From contig DCDD01000058.1 in the NCBI GenBank assembly GCA_002316235.1, positions 1 to 24,333 on the forward strand: DNA of 24,333 nucleotides. Reading direction: 5' to 3'. Positions 14,897 to 23,038 of the stretch are shown here, one piece after another. Under the pieces are notes generated by a model, which was not told the DNA's origin, made no database searches, and saw only the letters and a list, made by a program, of their open reading frames with translations. This DNA comes from Bacteroidales bacterium UBA1064 (lineage in GTDB: Bacteria; Bacteroidota; Bacteroidia; Bacteroidales; Tenuifilaceae). The number at the start of each line of letters is the position of its first letter. Position 1 is the stretch's first letter. Both the position numbers and the translations under genes were made by a program.

Positions 14897-15334
14897 CTAA
14901 ATACCAATGTTGCTTAGAGCCTTCTCAAGTATTTCGGCATGGTCGAATGCCAGCGGTGGAAGATTATTAAGGGGAAACCAGCTAGCAGTAGCGGCATCGT
15001 CTCCAGCATTTGGCAAAGGGCTATCAGCAGAGGCAAATCCTAAGTAGGCAACAGAAATGTTGCGGTCGCGGGGATCTCTATCCACCCTGTCGAAAGCCCC
15101 TACCTGCTTCAACGTTATTCCGTCAAGCCCAGTTTCTTCCTTTAATTCACGGGCTGCTGCGTCCGAAAGCAGCTCATTCATCTCTGGAAATCCCCCGGGC
15201 AATGCGTAGCAACCTTTATAGGGTTCGTTTTTCCTTTCTATGAGCAGCAAGTCAACAGGGTGGCCTTGAGTATCGGTCCTGAAGATCACTGCGTCAACTG
15301 TTACCAGCATTCGGGGATATTCGTAGCAGTACAT
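14897..15334 (-). CDS. Nudix hydrolase
   Basis: The 145-residue cytosolic protein has a perfect Nudix box Gx5Ex7REUxEExGU at residues 48-70 (G48, E54, R62-E-L-K-E-E-T-G-L70), which binds the metal ions that assist cleavage of a nucleoside diphosphate linked to another group. The FDRVDRDPRDRNISVAYLGF segment after the box resembles the ADP-ribose/NrtR-type branch, where the DPRxR word is common, but no DNA-binding domain is present. A substrate such as ADP-ribose is plausible, not shown. The start is 11 bp downstream of the 42-residue membrane protein, so it is likely the last gene of the NlpC/P60-small ORF-Nudix transcript. It converges directly on cysN with no intergenic base. Confidence 0.9.
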   Translation of the reverse strand: MYCYEYPRMLVTVDAVIFRTDTQGHPVDLLLIERKNEPYKGCYALPGGFPEMNELLSDAAARELKEETGLDGITLKQVGAFDRVDRDPRDRNISVAYLGFASADSPLPNAGDDAATASWFPLNNLPPLAFDHAEILEKALSNIGI

Positions 15335-15345
15335 TTTTCAGCTTA

Positions 15346-15474
15346 TTACATGGACAACTCATCATTATTTTCATCGTCATCTCCCTGATTGCGCCGCTTA
15401 TCCCTTATTTTAAAGGCAATCCAGACTGCAATAAGGATGATGACAAAGACGATGACTATCTGATTTTTCAGCAT
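15346..15474 (-). CDS. Small single-span membrane protein (42 aa)
   Basis: A 43-codon frame encodes a coherent tiny membrane protein: a short start (MLKNQ), one hydrophobic helix at about residues 6-21 (IVIVFVIILIAVWIAF), then a basic cluster KIRDKRR and an acidic, asparagine-rich tail (GDDDENNDE). The charge pattern predicts the C terminus in the cytoplasm. It lies 41 bp after the NlpC/P60 stop and 11 bp before the Nudix start, all in one direction, which suits a translated cistron. A possible promoter sits at 15489-15519. No family is recognised. Evidence is composition and spacing only, with no homology seen. Confidence 0.6.
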   Translation of the reverse strand: MLKNQIVIVFVIILIAVWIAFKIRDKRRNQGDDDENNDELSM

Positions 15475-15488
15475 GGATTTCTTTTTGG

Positions 15489-15519
15489 TAAATATAGGCC
15501 TTTGGAAAAAGATTATCAA
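15489..15519 (-). promoter_or_regulatory. Possible promoter of the 42-aa gene
   Basis: On the minus strand TTG (plus 15517-15519), a 20-bp spacer and TATATTTA (plus 15489-15496) approximate the -33/-7 pair. It overlaps the stop codon of the NlpC/P60 gene and would leave a leader under 10 nt, so it may be chance. Confidence 0.3.
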
Positions 15520-16289
15520 TCAAAAATTACTCTTCGGATAATTCTTAGCTTATGGGTGTAGCGGTGGGCTTCGATGTTAAATATGCCTTGGTGATCGAAC
15601 CTGTCCACACGTACAAATCCCGAGCAATGGATAATGGTGGCATTTTCGGCAACAATACCGACATGGGTGATAACCCCATTTTCATCGTCGAAAAATGCCA
15701 GATCTCCAGGTTTTGCTTCATTCGCAAATTCTATGGTTTGGCCAATGCCAGCCTGATCGCGGGCATCACGGGGCAGCATAGTTCCGGCTATCTCGAAAAC
15801 CACCTGCACAAGGCCGGAGCAGTCAACTCCGAAAAGTGATCGGCCACCCCATAGGTAGGGCGCATCCATGAAGGTGGTGGACAGCGCAAGAATTTTTTCG
15901 CGTGGGTTGTCGGGCAACTTGGCGAATGGGGTGTCCATGCACACAAAGCTGGAGCTGCCATTTCTGAAGGTTTTTCCATCAAAGGAGTGCAGCTGCGATC
16001 CTGGACAAAGGTAGGTTGTGAATCCACTTGCAGCTTTCGCCCTGAAGAGCCGACTGGCAATTTTAGGTTTGTCGGTAAAGATTGGCGAGTTGTCTGGTAG
16101 CTGTAGCGATAGCCTTTCGTCCATCCATCCTGAATACCCGTCGGTATGGCCTTTAACTTTTAACCATCCACCCTGGCGCTCAACCATGTCGAAGGTCTCT
16201 CCAAAAAGCAGCTGGTTCACCATTTCGCTGGTGTGGGTTGGTTCGCGACGTAACGCTGCCATACTTTTTGAAACTACTCCCTTTTCCAT
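15516..16289 (-). CDS. Cytoplasmic SH3-NlpC/P60 peptidase (C40 family, dipeptidyl-peptidase VI type)
   Basis: The 257-residue product has N-terminal bacterial SH3-like domains (about 1-120) and a C-terminal NlpC/P60 cysteine peptidase domain. The catalytic residues are Cys157 in GVDCSGLVQ, His209 in THVGI and His221 in IIHCSG. MDAPYLWGGRS before the Cys is also a family word. There is no signal peptide, so it should act in the cytoplasm, as do the related YkfC/DppVI enzymes that cut gamma-D-Glu-diamino acid bonds of recycled peptidoglycan peptides. The N-terminal word RREPTHTSEMVNQLLFGE is typical of this branch and supports the chosen ATG. It is the first gene of the minus-strand group ending with the Nudix gene and is divergent from mfd. 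Confidence 0.92.
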   Translation of the reverse strand: MEKGVVSKSMAALRREPTHTSEMVNQLLFGETFDMVERQGGWLKVKGHTDGYSGWMDERLSLQLPDNSPIFTDKPKIASRLFRAKAASGFTTYLCPGSQLHSFDGKTFRNGSSSFVCMDTPFAKLPDNPREKILALSTTFMDAPYLWGGRSLFGVDCSGLVQVVFEIAGTMLPRDARDQAGIGQTIEFANEAKPGDLAFFDDENGVITHVGIVAENATIIHCSGFVRVDRFDHQGIFNIEAHRYTHKLRIIRRVIFD

Positions 16290-16499
16290 ACCTAGAAAAT
16301 TTTGGTAAAAATAGAAAAATATTGGTCGGCTTTGTAAAGCAGTATCGGGATAGATTGAATCGTTTATAACCGTCTAAAGCAAAAGGGTTTAAAAAGCACC
16401 CTAAGGGATGGTTCTTCAAGCTATATGCTGGCAATGCCTTTGTCCGTTTAAAGTATGAATATGAGCATTATTGCATATCGCAATTCGACTAATTAGGAT

Positions 16500-16507
16500 T
16501 ACTTTTG
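16500..16507 (+). promoter_or_regulatory. -7 element TACTTTTG before mfd
   Basis: TACTTTTG is an exact TAnnTTTG match located just before mfd, with no clear -33 TTG at the normal distance. Its last three bases form the TTG at 16505 that could be read as an mfd start, which argues for a start farther downstream. Confidence 0.5.
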
Positions 16508-16522
16508 CTGAAAATTTTTTTA

Positions 16523-19500
16523 TTGCAACACCTACACGAGCTATATAAGCTTTACCTAAAGCATCCTTCGCTGAAGCAGCTTTTGGATGCTGGTCAGAAT
16601 CTGGAGGGCGGTTTTTTCCTTAAAGGCCTTGCCGGGTCTGCGGTTGCATTTGTACTGTCCGGTTACGTTGAGCAGAGGCGACGGCCATCGCTGGTTGTGG
16701 TAAACGATAAGGAGGAAGCAGCTTATCTTTTTAGTGATTTGTCGTGTCTGCTGCCCGAAAATCAAGTGTACTTTTTCCCATCGTCCTACAAGCGTTCGGT
16801 TCAGTATGGGCAAACTCTCCCCGATGCTATTGTTCAGCGGACTGACGTTGTAGCGCTCCTTCCAGCTCTCAACGAAAATGACGAAAGGCCTGTTGTAGTT
16901 GTTACCTATCCCGATGCCCTATTTGAAAAGGTGGTGAGCCTGGATACGCTCAGCCGTAACAGCATAAAAATCCAGAAGGGCGAAAAAGTTTCTCCCGACT
17001 TCATTTGCGATACACTTACAGAGTACGGCTTTCAGCGTTCCGATTTTGTTTATGAACCTGGACAGTTCTCCGTAAGGGGGAGCATTGTGGATGTTTTCTC
17101 ATACTCTGCTTCCACTCCCTATAGGCTTGATTTCTTTGGTGATGAGGTGGAAACTATTAGGTCGTTTGACGTGGAAGACCAGCTATCGAAGGAGCTGCTC
17201 AGCGAAGTAGTTATTATTCCCAACCTGCAATCGCCCGAGGACAACCCTTCAAGGATTCTGCTGACCGATTTGCTGCCTCCAAGCACCACGCTCTGGGTAA
17301 AAAATCCGGAATTGGTGCTGAACCGGATGGATGAGCTAAGCCGTATTGTTTCCACAGCAACCCAGCTTAACGCCAGTAACTTTGCTTCCCGAGACATTTT
17401 TTCCAACAGCCTGCTCACCCGGTCAACCCTATACTTTGGTATTAAACCGTTGTCCGTGCAGCTACCCACCTTCGATTTTGGCACATCTCCCCAACCCGCA
17501 TTTGGGAAAAATTTTGAACTTCTTGTTCAAAAAATCAACGAGGATGCCGGGAGGGGCTATCAAACTTTTATTCTGTCCGACAACAGCGCTCAGCTGGAGC
17601 GGCTCGATGGAATAATGCACGGTATTGCCCCCGACATTGCCTACAACCCGGTGGAAGGGACCATCTCGGAAGGTTTTGTTGACCATAACCTCCGAATTAA
17701 CCTGTACACCGACCACCAGATATTTGAAAGGTACCACCGGTACAAACTGAAACACGAGTTTAACCGTCGGGATGCCATAACCATGCAGGAGTTGGTAGAT
17801 CTACAGCCGGGAGACTACGTGGTGCATATAGACCATGGAATTGGAATTTTCGGAGGTCTTGTTTCAACTGAGATTAACGGAAAAAAGCAGGAGGCTATCA
17901 GGCTGGTGTATCAGGATAACGATACCCTGCTGGTAAGCATTCATAACCTGCATAAGATTTCAAAGTACCGTGGAAAGGATGCCGAATCTCCTAAAATCTA
18001 TAAGCTGGGTTCGGGTGCATGGCAGCGGCTTAAGCAGAACACCAAAAGAAAAATCAAGGATATTGCCCGGGAGTTGATTGCCCTGTACTCCCAGCGAAGG
18101 TCGCAGCCCGGTTTCAGCTTTTCGCCCGACACCTATATGCAGCAGGAGCTTGAAGCCTCTTTTGTTTTTGAGGATACTCCCGACCAGCTTTCTGCCACTA
18201 AGGCAGTTAAGGAAGACATGGAGGCTGAAAGGCCAATGGATAGGCTGATATGCGGTGATGTAGGATTTGGAAAAACAGAAGTTGCCATTAGGGCAGCCTT
18301 TAAAGCGGTTGCCGATAGCAAGCAGGTTGCCGTGCTGGTGCCAACAACCATTCTTGCCCTTCAGCATTACCAAACATTCACCAGTAGGCTCAAGGGGTTC
18401 CCCTGTACAGTTGAGTTTCTCAATCGCATGAAAACTCCCGCACAGCAACGCGAGATACGCCAAAGGGCATCCGAGGGCAAAATTGATATTCTGATTGGAA
18501 CCCATGCCCTACTCAACAGCACGCTGAAGTTTAAAGATTTGGGGTTACTCGTTGTGGATGAGGAGCAAAAATTCGGTGTTGCAGCAAAGGAAAAGCTTAA
18601 GCAGCTAAAGCTGAATGTTGATACCCTCACCCTAACCGCTACTCCAATTCCACGCACCCTTCAATTTTCACTCATGGGTGCTCGCGATCTCTCCATAATC
18701 AATACTCCGCCTGCCAACCGCCACCCCATACTAACCGAGGTGCATACCTTCAGCACAGCAATTATAAAGGAAGCCATTGATTATGAAATGGATAGGGGCG
18801 GACAGGTGTTCTTCGTGCATAACCGTATTCAAAATATAGCCGAAGTGGAGCTCATGGTGAATAAGATTTGCCCAAAAGCCAAAACCGCTGTAGCCCACGG
18901 CCAGATGGAGCCCTCGAAACTAGAGAAAATTATGCTAGGCTTCATAAGCGGTGACTACGATGTGCTTATATCAACCTCTATAATTGAGTCAGGATTGGAT
19001 ATTTCGAATGCCAATACCATGATTATTAACAATGCCCAGATGTTTGGGCTAAGCGATTTGCACCAGCTTAGGGGCAGGGTAGGGCGTTCAAATAAAAAGG
19101 CCTTTTGCTACCTGCTTGCCCCACCGTTGGAAACTTTAACAGCAGATGCTCGTCGTAGGTTGAGGGCTATTGAGGAGTTTTCCGAACTCGGCAGTGGATT
19201 TAGCATTGCCATGCAGGATTTGGATATACGAGGAGCTGGTAACATTCTTGGGGCGGAGCAAAGCGGGTTTATAACCGAAATCGGTTTTGAGGCCTACCAG
19301 CGTATTTTGGATGAAGCACTCGAGGAGTTGAGGGAATCGGAGTTTGTTACCATTCAAACTCAGGCCGAACATGAGACCCAAAGGGAATGGAAGCCTTCCT
19401 ATGCCGATTGCCACGTGGAAACTGACATGGAAATACTTCTACCCGACAGCTACATCACCAACACCACCGAGCGGATTAAGCTCTACCGTGAAATTGATAG

Positions 19501-19867
19501 CCTCCATAATGCCGAGGAGCTAGAAAGGTTCAGGAATGAAATTCGGGATAGGTTTGGACCACTGCCCCGGCAGGTGGAAGATCTCTTAAGCGTTGTAAGA
19601 CTTAGGTGGATAGCCGTTGAGCTGGGCTTTGAAAAGCTAATACTGGGTAACGGCCAGCTGATGGCTCATTTCATCTCCAACCAGCTTTCGCCGTACTACC
19701 GTTCTTCTACTTTTGAGGGTATAATTCGTTTCATCCAGCAACATCCCGAGCGCTTTAAGCTCAAGGAGGGAAAGGATAAGCTGACAATCCGTATAGCCGG
19801 AGTAGGTGAAATTAGTGAGGCAATTGAAACGTTGCAGAAGCTTCATGAAACCTTGCCCGTAAAATGA
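16523..19867 (+). CDS. mfd: Transcription-repair coupling factor Mfd
   Basis: This protein of about 1114 residues removes RNA polymerase stalled at DNA lesions and recruits UvrA. An N-terminal UvrB-like module (about 30-330) leads to a CarD-like RNA polymerase-interacting domain beginning LQPGDYVVHIDHGIGIF (about 425-442). The superfamily 2 translocase follows, with GDVGFGKTE near 577-585, DEEQ near 679-682, TATPIPRTLQFSLMGARD and QLRGRVGRS, then the C-terminal TRCF domain with KLYREIDSL. The start is uncertain: TTG at 16523 gives MQHLHELYKLYLKHP, which resembles the usual N terminus, while TTG at 16505 lies within a promoter element. No in-frame ATG is available nearby. It is divergent from the NlpC/P60 gene and is followed 40 bp later by coaX. 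Confidence 0.97.
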   Translation: MQHLHELYKLYLKHPSLKQLLDAGQNLEGGFFLKGLAGSAVAFVLSGYVEQRRRPSLVVVNDKEEAAYLFSDLSCLLPENQVYFFPSSYKRSVQYGQTLPDAIVQRTDVVALLPALNENDERPVVVVTYPDALFEKVVSLDTLSRNSIKIQKGEKVSPDFICDTLTEYGFQRSDFVYEPGQFSVRGSIVDVFSYSASTPYRLDFFGDEVETIRSFDVEDQLSKELLSEVVIIPNLQSPEDNPSRILLTDLLPPSTTLWVKNPELVLNRMDELSRIVSTATQLNASNFASRDIFSNSLLTRSTLYFGIKPLSVQLPTFDFGTSPQPAFGKNFELLVQKINEDAGRGYQTFILSDNSAQLERLDGIMHGIAPDIAYNPVEGTISEGFVDHNLRINLYTDHQIFERYHRYKLKHEFNRRDAITMQELVDLQPGDYVVHIDHGIGIFGGLVSTEINGKKQEAIRLVYQDNDTLLVSIHNLHKISKYRGKDAESPKIYKLGSGAWQRLKQNTKRKIKDIARELIALYSQRRSQPGFSFSPDTYMQQELEASFVFEDTPDQLSATKAVKEDMEAERPMDRLICGDVGFGKTEVAIRAAFKAVADSKQVAVLVPTTILALQHYQTFTSRLKGFPCTVEFLNRMKTPAQQREIRQRASEGKIDILIGTHALLNSTLKFKDLGLLVVDEEQKFGVAAKEKLKQLKLNVDTLTLTATPIPRTLQFSLMGARDLSIINTPPANRHPILTEVHTFSTAIIKEAIDYEMDRGGQVFFVHNRIQNIAEVELMVNKICPKAKTAVAHGQMEPSKLEKIMLGFISGDYDVLISTSIIESGLDISNANTMIINNAQMFGLSDLHQLRGRVGRSNKKAFCYLLAPPLETLTADARRRLRAIEEFSELGSGFSIAMQDLDIRGAGNILGAEQSGFITEIGFEAYQRILDEALEELRESEFVTIQTQAEHETQREWKPSYADCHVETDMEILLPDSYITNTTERIKLYREIDSLHNAEELERFRNEIRDRFGPLPRQVEDLLSVVRLRWIAVELGFEKLILGNGQLMAHFISNQLSPYYRSSTFEGIIRFIQQHPERFKLKEGKDKLTIRIAGVGEISEAIETLQKLHETLPVK

Positions 19868-19907
19868 CCCATAAATTTACACATCCGCCAATATATTCCT
19901 GTTATGT

Positions 19908-20630
19908 ATGAACTTAATTATTGATGTTGGAAATACGCAGGTAAAGGTTGCCCTCATGGAGCAGGGCGAGATTGTCTTTCTGAAAAGTTTCTCCACCCTC
20001 AGCGCTGGGAGCATGGAAGAAATTTTATCTACCTACCTGCCCCATAAGGCTATAGTCTCGGTTGTTGGAAATTTTCAGCCCGAAATATTAAGCTACCTCA
20101 GCCAAAAACTTATGGTACACGTGCTTGGGTCTAAGTCAAAACTTCCTTTAAAAAACACCTATGAAACCCCGCTGACTCTCGGTTACGACCGGATTGCGGT
20201 TGCCGTGGGAGCTATTACCCTTTACCCAAATCAAAACGTGCTGGTTGTTGACTGTGGAACGGCCATTACCTACGATGTGGTGACTAGCGACGAAATCTAC
20301 CTGGGTGGTGGTATTTCACCCGGAATATCGCTACGCTTCAAATCGTTGAATGACTACACCGCAAAGCTACCCCTACTAAGCATTTCCAATACCTTCAGCC
20401 TGATTGGTCGGAACACAGACGACTGCATACTTTCCGGTGTGCTAAATGGCGTGGTTGCTGAGGTTGACGCGTATATCGAGAAATTTAACCTAATTTATAG
20501 CAACAGCAGGGTAGTTTTAACAGGTGGGGATTCCAGCTTCTTTGTAGATAAGTTAAAAAATAGCATATTTGTAAACCCAAATTTAATCTATACCGGGTTA
20601 AACCGAATTTTGGAACTCAATGCAGAATAG
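19908..20630 (+). CDS. coaX: Type III pantothenate kinase
   Basis: This 240-residue enzyme phosphorylates pantothenate in the first step of coenzyme A synthesis and belongs to the ASKHA kinase fold. Signatures are D6-VGNT10 (phosphate 1), G92-YDR95 for pantothenate binding, the catalytic Asp115 in VVDCGTAITYDV, GGGISPGI (133-140) and a late VVLTGGDS adenosine motif. The N-terminal MNLIIDVGNTQVKVAL is standard for CoaX, and the length is typical. The stop overlaps the start of the next gene by 11 bp, so coaX and the beta-barrel gene are translationally coupled. This placement next to envelope genes is common in Bacteroidota. Confidence 0.96.
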   Translation: MNLIIDVGNTQVKVALMEQGEIVFLKSFSTLSAGSMEEILSTYLPHKAIVSVVGNFQPEILSYLSQKLMVHVLGSKSKLPLKNTYETPLTLGYDRIAVAVGAITLYPNQNVLVVDCGTAITYDVVTSDEIYLGGGISPGISLRFKSLNDYTAKLPLLSISNTFSLIGRNTDDCILSGVLNGVVAEVDAYIEKFNLIYSNSRVVLTGGDSSFFVDKLKNSIFVNPNLIYTGLNRILELNAE

Positions 20631-21918
20631 TAGAAAAATTTTACTTTTAGTGGGCTTTACGCTAGCAGCTCTAGAAGTTTTTTCACAAAATATCTATACC
20701 TATTCGCCCTACTCCAGGTTTGGAATTGGCATTATACCAACTCATGGGTTTAGCCAAACCAGGGCAATGGGAGGCGTTTCGCAATCGGTAAGAAGCCCCT
20801 ACATGATAAACTACCTGAACCCAGCCTCTTATGCTGCTCAGGATTCCATGTCGTTCACGTTTGATTTTGGTTTGGAGAGCAACAATTCATCGTTCAGCGG
20901 TTATGACCAGTACCTGAATAAGGTATCGGCCTCAAGCAGCGCAGGGGGCATTCACCATATTGCCATTGCTTTTCCGGTGTCGAAAAAAATTGGAATGGCT
21001 GCTGGCATTGCCCCATATAGCAGCGTGGGCTACAGGCTAATTCGTTTTGAAACCGATCCATATATTCTTAGCACTATTGGAAGAATTAAGTACGAGCATG
21101 CCGGCAAAGGAGGCATTAACCAGCTGTTTGTTGGTGCAGGTTACGCTCCTTTTAAAAACTTCTCAATTGGCGCTAATTTCATCTACTACTTTGGAAGCCT
21201 CGACTACAACAACAACATAATCTTTCCGTCCTCGTCCTATTCCTACACTAATGCCAGTGTGGGCTCAAGCATTATGGTCAGCGATGTATCGTTTAACGTG
21301 GGGTTCCAGTACAGGCTTTTCCTAGACGAGGATAAAAACAACTCGTTGGGGTTTGGCGTTACCGTGGATGCGGGTTCGGATATCAACATGAAGTATAAGT
21401 GGCTAACCAAGCTCGAAGGGTCAACCTACGTTGATTCCCTGATACCACATCCCCAATCTAAAAGTAAATTCAAACTTCCTACAGGTGTTAACTCAGGTAT
21501 TTCCTACACGTTTAAGGATAAGCTCTTTGCAACAGCCGAATATTACTATCAGGATTGGACTAAAACGGAAGCTTTTAACACCACCCTTCAGATGGGAAAA
21601 ATGGAAGCCTTCCGTTTGGGGGTTGAGTTCACCCCTAACCGTAGCGATTTGAAGAGCTACCTTAAAAAAATCAGCTATCGGGCAGGGGGATTTTACAATA
21701 AGACTAACCTTATTATCAACTCTAGGCAGATTGAAGAATATGGAATTTCCCTTGGGTTTGGCTTACCCTTTAGGAATAATACCAGCTTTAACCTGTCGGC
21801 CGAACTTGGTAGGCGGGGGACAAATGAAAACTATCTTATTAAGGAGTCGTTCTTTGTCCTGAACCTGGGCATTACCTTTCACGATTCACCATGGTTCTTT
21901 AAGCGTAAGTACTACTAG
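20620..21918 (+). CDS. Outer-membrane beta-barrel protein
   Basis: The 432-residue product begins with a signal peptide (MQNSRKILLLVGFTLAALEVFSQ, cleavage near 23) and continues as alternating aromatic/glycine-rich strands ending in an aromatic-rich tail (FFKRKYY at the end), typical of a FadL-like or porin-type barrel. The start of the mature part, NIYTYSPYSRFGIG, followed by TRAMGGVSQSVRSPYMINYLNPASY, is a frequent opening of Bacteroidota barrels that precede lptC. No ligand can be predicted. It overlaps coaX by 11 bp and is followed by lptC after 18 bp, so these three are one operon. Its association with LPS-export genes suggests an envelope role but does not define it. Confidence 0.8.
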   Translation: MQNSRKILLLVGFTLAALEVFSQNIYTYSPYSRFGIGIIPTHGFSQTRAMGGVSQSVRSPYMINYLNPASYAAQDSMSFTFDFGLESNNSSFSGYDQYLNKVSASSSAGGIHHIAIAFPVSKKIGMAAGIAPYSSVGYRLIRFETDPYILSTIGRIKYEHAGKGGINQLFVGAGYAPFKNFSIGANFIYYFGSLDYNNNIIFPSSSYSYTNASVGSSIMVSDVSFNVGFQYRLFLDEDKNNSLGFGVTVDAGSDINMKYKWLTKLEGSTYVDSLIPHPQSKSKFKLPTGVNSGISYTFKDKLFATAEYYYQDWTKTEAFNTTLQMGKMEAFRLGVEFTPNRSDLKSYLKKISYRAGGFYNKTNLIINSRQIEEYGISLGFGLPFRNNTSFNLSAELGRRGTNENYLIKESFFVLNLGITFHDSPWFFKRKYY

Positions 21919-21936
21919 CAGGTAAACTCTTTAGCT

Positions 21937-22503
21937 ATGCACATCACACTATTTAAGGGTTACAGGTACATACTGCCAGGCATTGCCATAGTGGGTACTA
22001 CTTTCTTTTTCGGCTGCAAGACCGATACTGAAGCCATCCAGTACTTTTCGGATAAGAAAAGTATACCTGGCGTTACCGCCTACAACTCGGAACTTGAGTA
22101 CACCGAAAATGGGGTGGTTAAAATTATGGTGAAGGCCCCTATTACCATCTACTACCAGTTTTCCGAAGAACCCTACACCGAATTTCCCGAGGGTATTACC
22201 GTATATACCTATGATGATACCCTGGGTGTAGAGTCGAATCTGACTGCTAAATACGCCATTTACTACGAAAAAAAAATGCTTTGGCATGCAAAGAATAACG
22301 TTGTGGCACGAAACCGGAAAGGGGAGGTGCTTAACACCGAGGAGCTCTACTGGGACCAAGGCAAACATCTGATTTATACGGATGTGAATGTAAAAATTAA
22401 CAGCGTGAATGGCAACATTTACGGGAAGGGGCTTGTATCCGACGAAAAGTTTGACAGCTGGGAGGTTAAAGAACCCTATGATGGAACTATTCTGCTTGAA
22501 TAG
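21937..22503 (+). CDS. lptC: LPS export ABC transporter periplasmic protein LptC
   Basis: The 188-residue product has an N-terminal hydrophobic segment ending in FFFGC, with Cys27 as the probable lipidation site, giving a lipid-anchored form typical of Bacteroidota LptC. The periplasmic beta-jellyroll part has the family words GVTAYNSELEYTENGVVKI, APITIYYQFSEEPYTEFPEGI and LNTEELYWDQGKHLIYTDVNV, ending GKGLVSDEKFDSWEV. LptC passes lipopolysaccharide from the LptBFG transporter to LptA. It lies 18 bp after the beta-barrel gene and probably belongs to the coaX operon. No terminator is evident in the gap that follows. Confidence 0.92.
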   Translation: MHITLFKGYRYILPGIAIVGTTFFFGCKTDTEAIQYFSDKKSIPGVTAYNSELEYTENGVVKIMVKAPITIYYQFSEEPYTEFPEGITVYTYDDTLGVESNLTAKYAIYYEKKMLWHAKNNVVARNRKGEVLNTEELYWDQGKHLIYTDVNVKINSVNGNIYGKGLVSDEKFDSWEVKEPYDGTILLE

Positions 22504-22841
22504 CAGATAGCTGGATTACCCCATGGTTATTAGGATTTCTCCTCAAATATTCTTTCACCCAGCATTGTTTATCCTCGTCAATGCCAGTATCAAGTTGCTT
22601 GTTGTACCTATGTAATTTTTTTCCCGGGAATTACCCAGTAGAACTCGGAAAACTAAACATTCGGCTGCCATATTTTTCAAGGAGGCATACTGTAACAATT
22701 TATCATTCAGTTTAGACTAGAAAGGCGATGGGTAATTTTGTCCAACATCGGGCAATGCTTTTTAAGCTTAAATTTGTAACTTTATGCAGAAAAAAATACA
22801 TAGCATCCTAGAAACTAAGTTGGTGAATTATCTCTATAGCT
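22504..22841. other. 338-bp gap between lptC and the 61-aa gene
   Basis: No coding region was recognised here. A 10-bp palindrome TTCCCGGGAA lies at 22621-22630, a 12-bp palindrome TTTAAGCTTAAA at 22761-22772, and a -7 element at 22769-22776. A 30-codon frame at 22523-22615 has no supporting signals. The gap may simply be a promoter-containing spacer, or hold the remains of a lost gene. Confidence 0.5.
22769..22776 (+). promoter_or_regulatory. -7 element TAAATTTG before the 61-aa/CNNM gene pair
   Basis: TAAATTTG fits TAnnTTTG exactly, 65 bp before the GTG at 22842, and overlaps the last four bases of the palindrome TTTAAGCTTAAA. The nearest TTTG upstream is 28 bp away, farther than usual. 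It suggests that the two downstream genes have their own promoter. Confidence 0.45.
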
Positions 22842-23027
22842 GTGAAAGGATTTGCCTACATACTTGAAATGATTTGGCTACTGCTCACTGTTTTCCTAGT
22901 TGCGCTGGGGATTTATGAAACCGTTCGAAACGGTTTTGCCTCCAGCTATATACTTTTTTTACTAGCCCTACTAGCCGGCCTTATGTATTTTATAAGACGA
23001 AGACGAAGGGAAAAGCCGGAAGAGTAA
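22842..23027 (+). CDS. Small two-span membrane protein (61 aa)
   Basis: The 61-residue product starts at GTG and has two hydrophobic helices (about 7-24 and 35-50) separated by a short loop (YETVRNGFASS), ending in a strongly basic tail RRRRREKPEE. The basic tail predicts both termini in the cytoplasm. I do not recognise a named family. It ends 11 bp before the CNNM/CBS gene, so they are probably cotranscribed, and it may accompany that membrane protein. The GTG start is supported only by position; no in-frame ATG gives a better N terminus. Confidence 0.68.
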   Translation: MKGFAYILEMIWLLLTVFLVALGIYETVRNGFASSYILFLLALLAGLMYFIRRRRREKPEE

Positions 23028-23038
23028 ACAGGTAAAAC

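Noticed and set aside
16180..16434. 84-codon minus-strand frame upstream of the NlpC/P60 gene
   Set aside because: It overlaps the start of the NlpC/P60 gene in another frame and has no recognisable features.
17960..18505. 181-codon minus-strand frame inside mfd
   Set aside because: Antisense to the conserved helicase core of Mfd, with no family resemblance.
22523..22615. 30-codon hydrophobic frame in the gap after lptC
   Set aside because: No signals or conservation evidence; the length is expected by chance.
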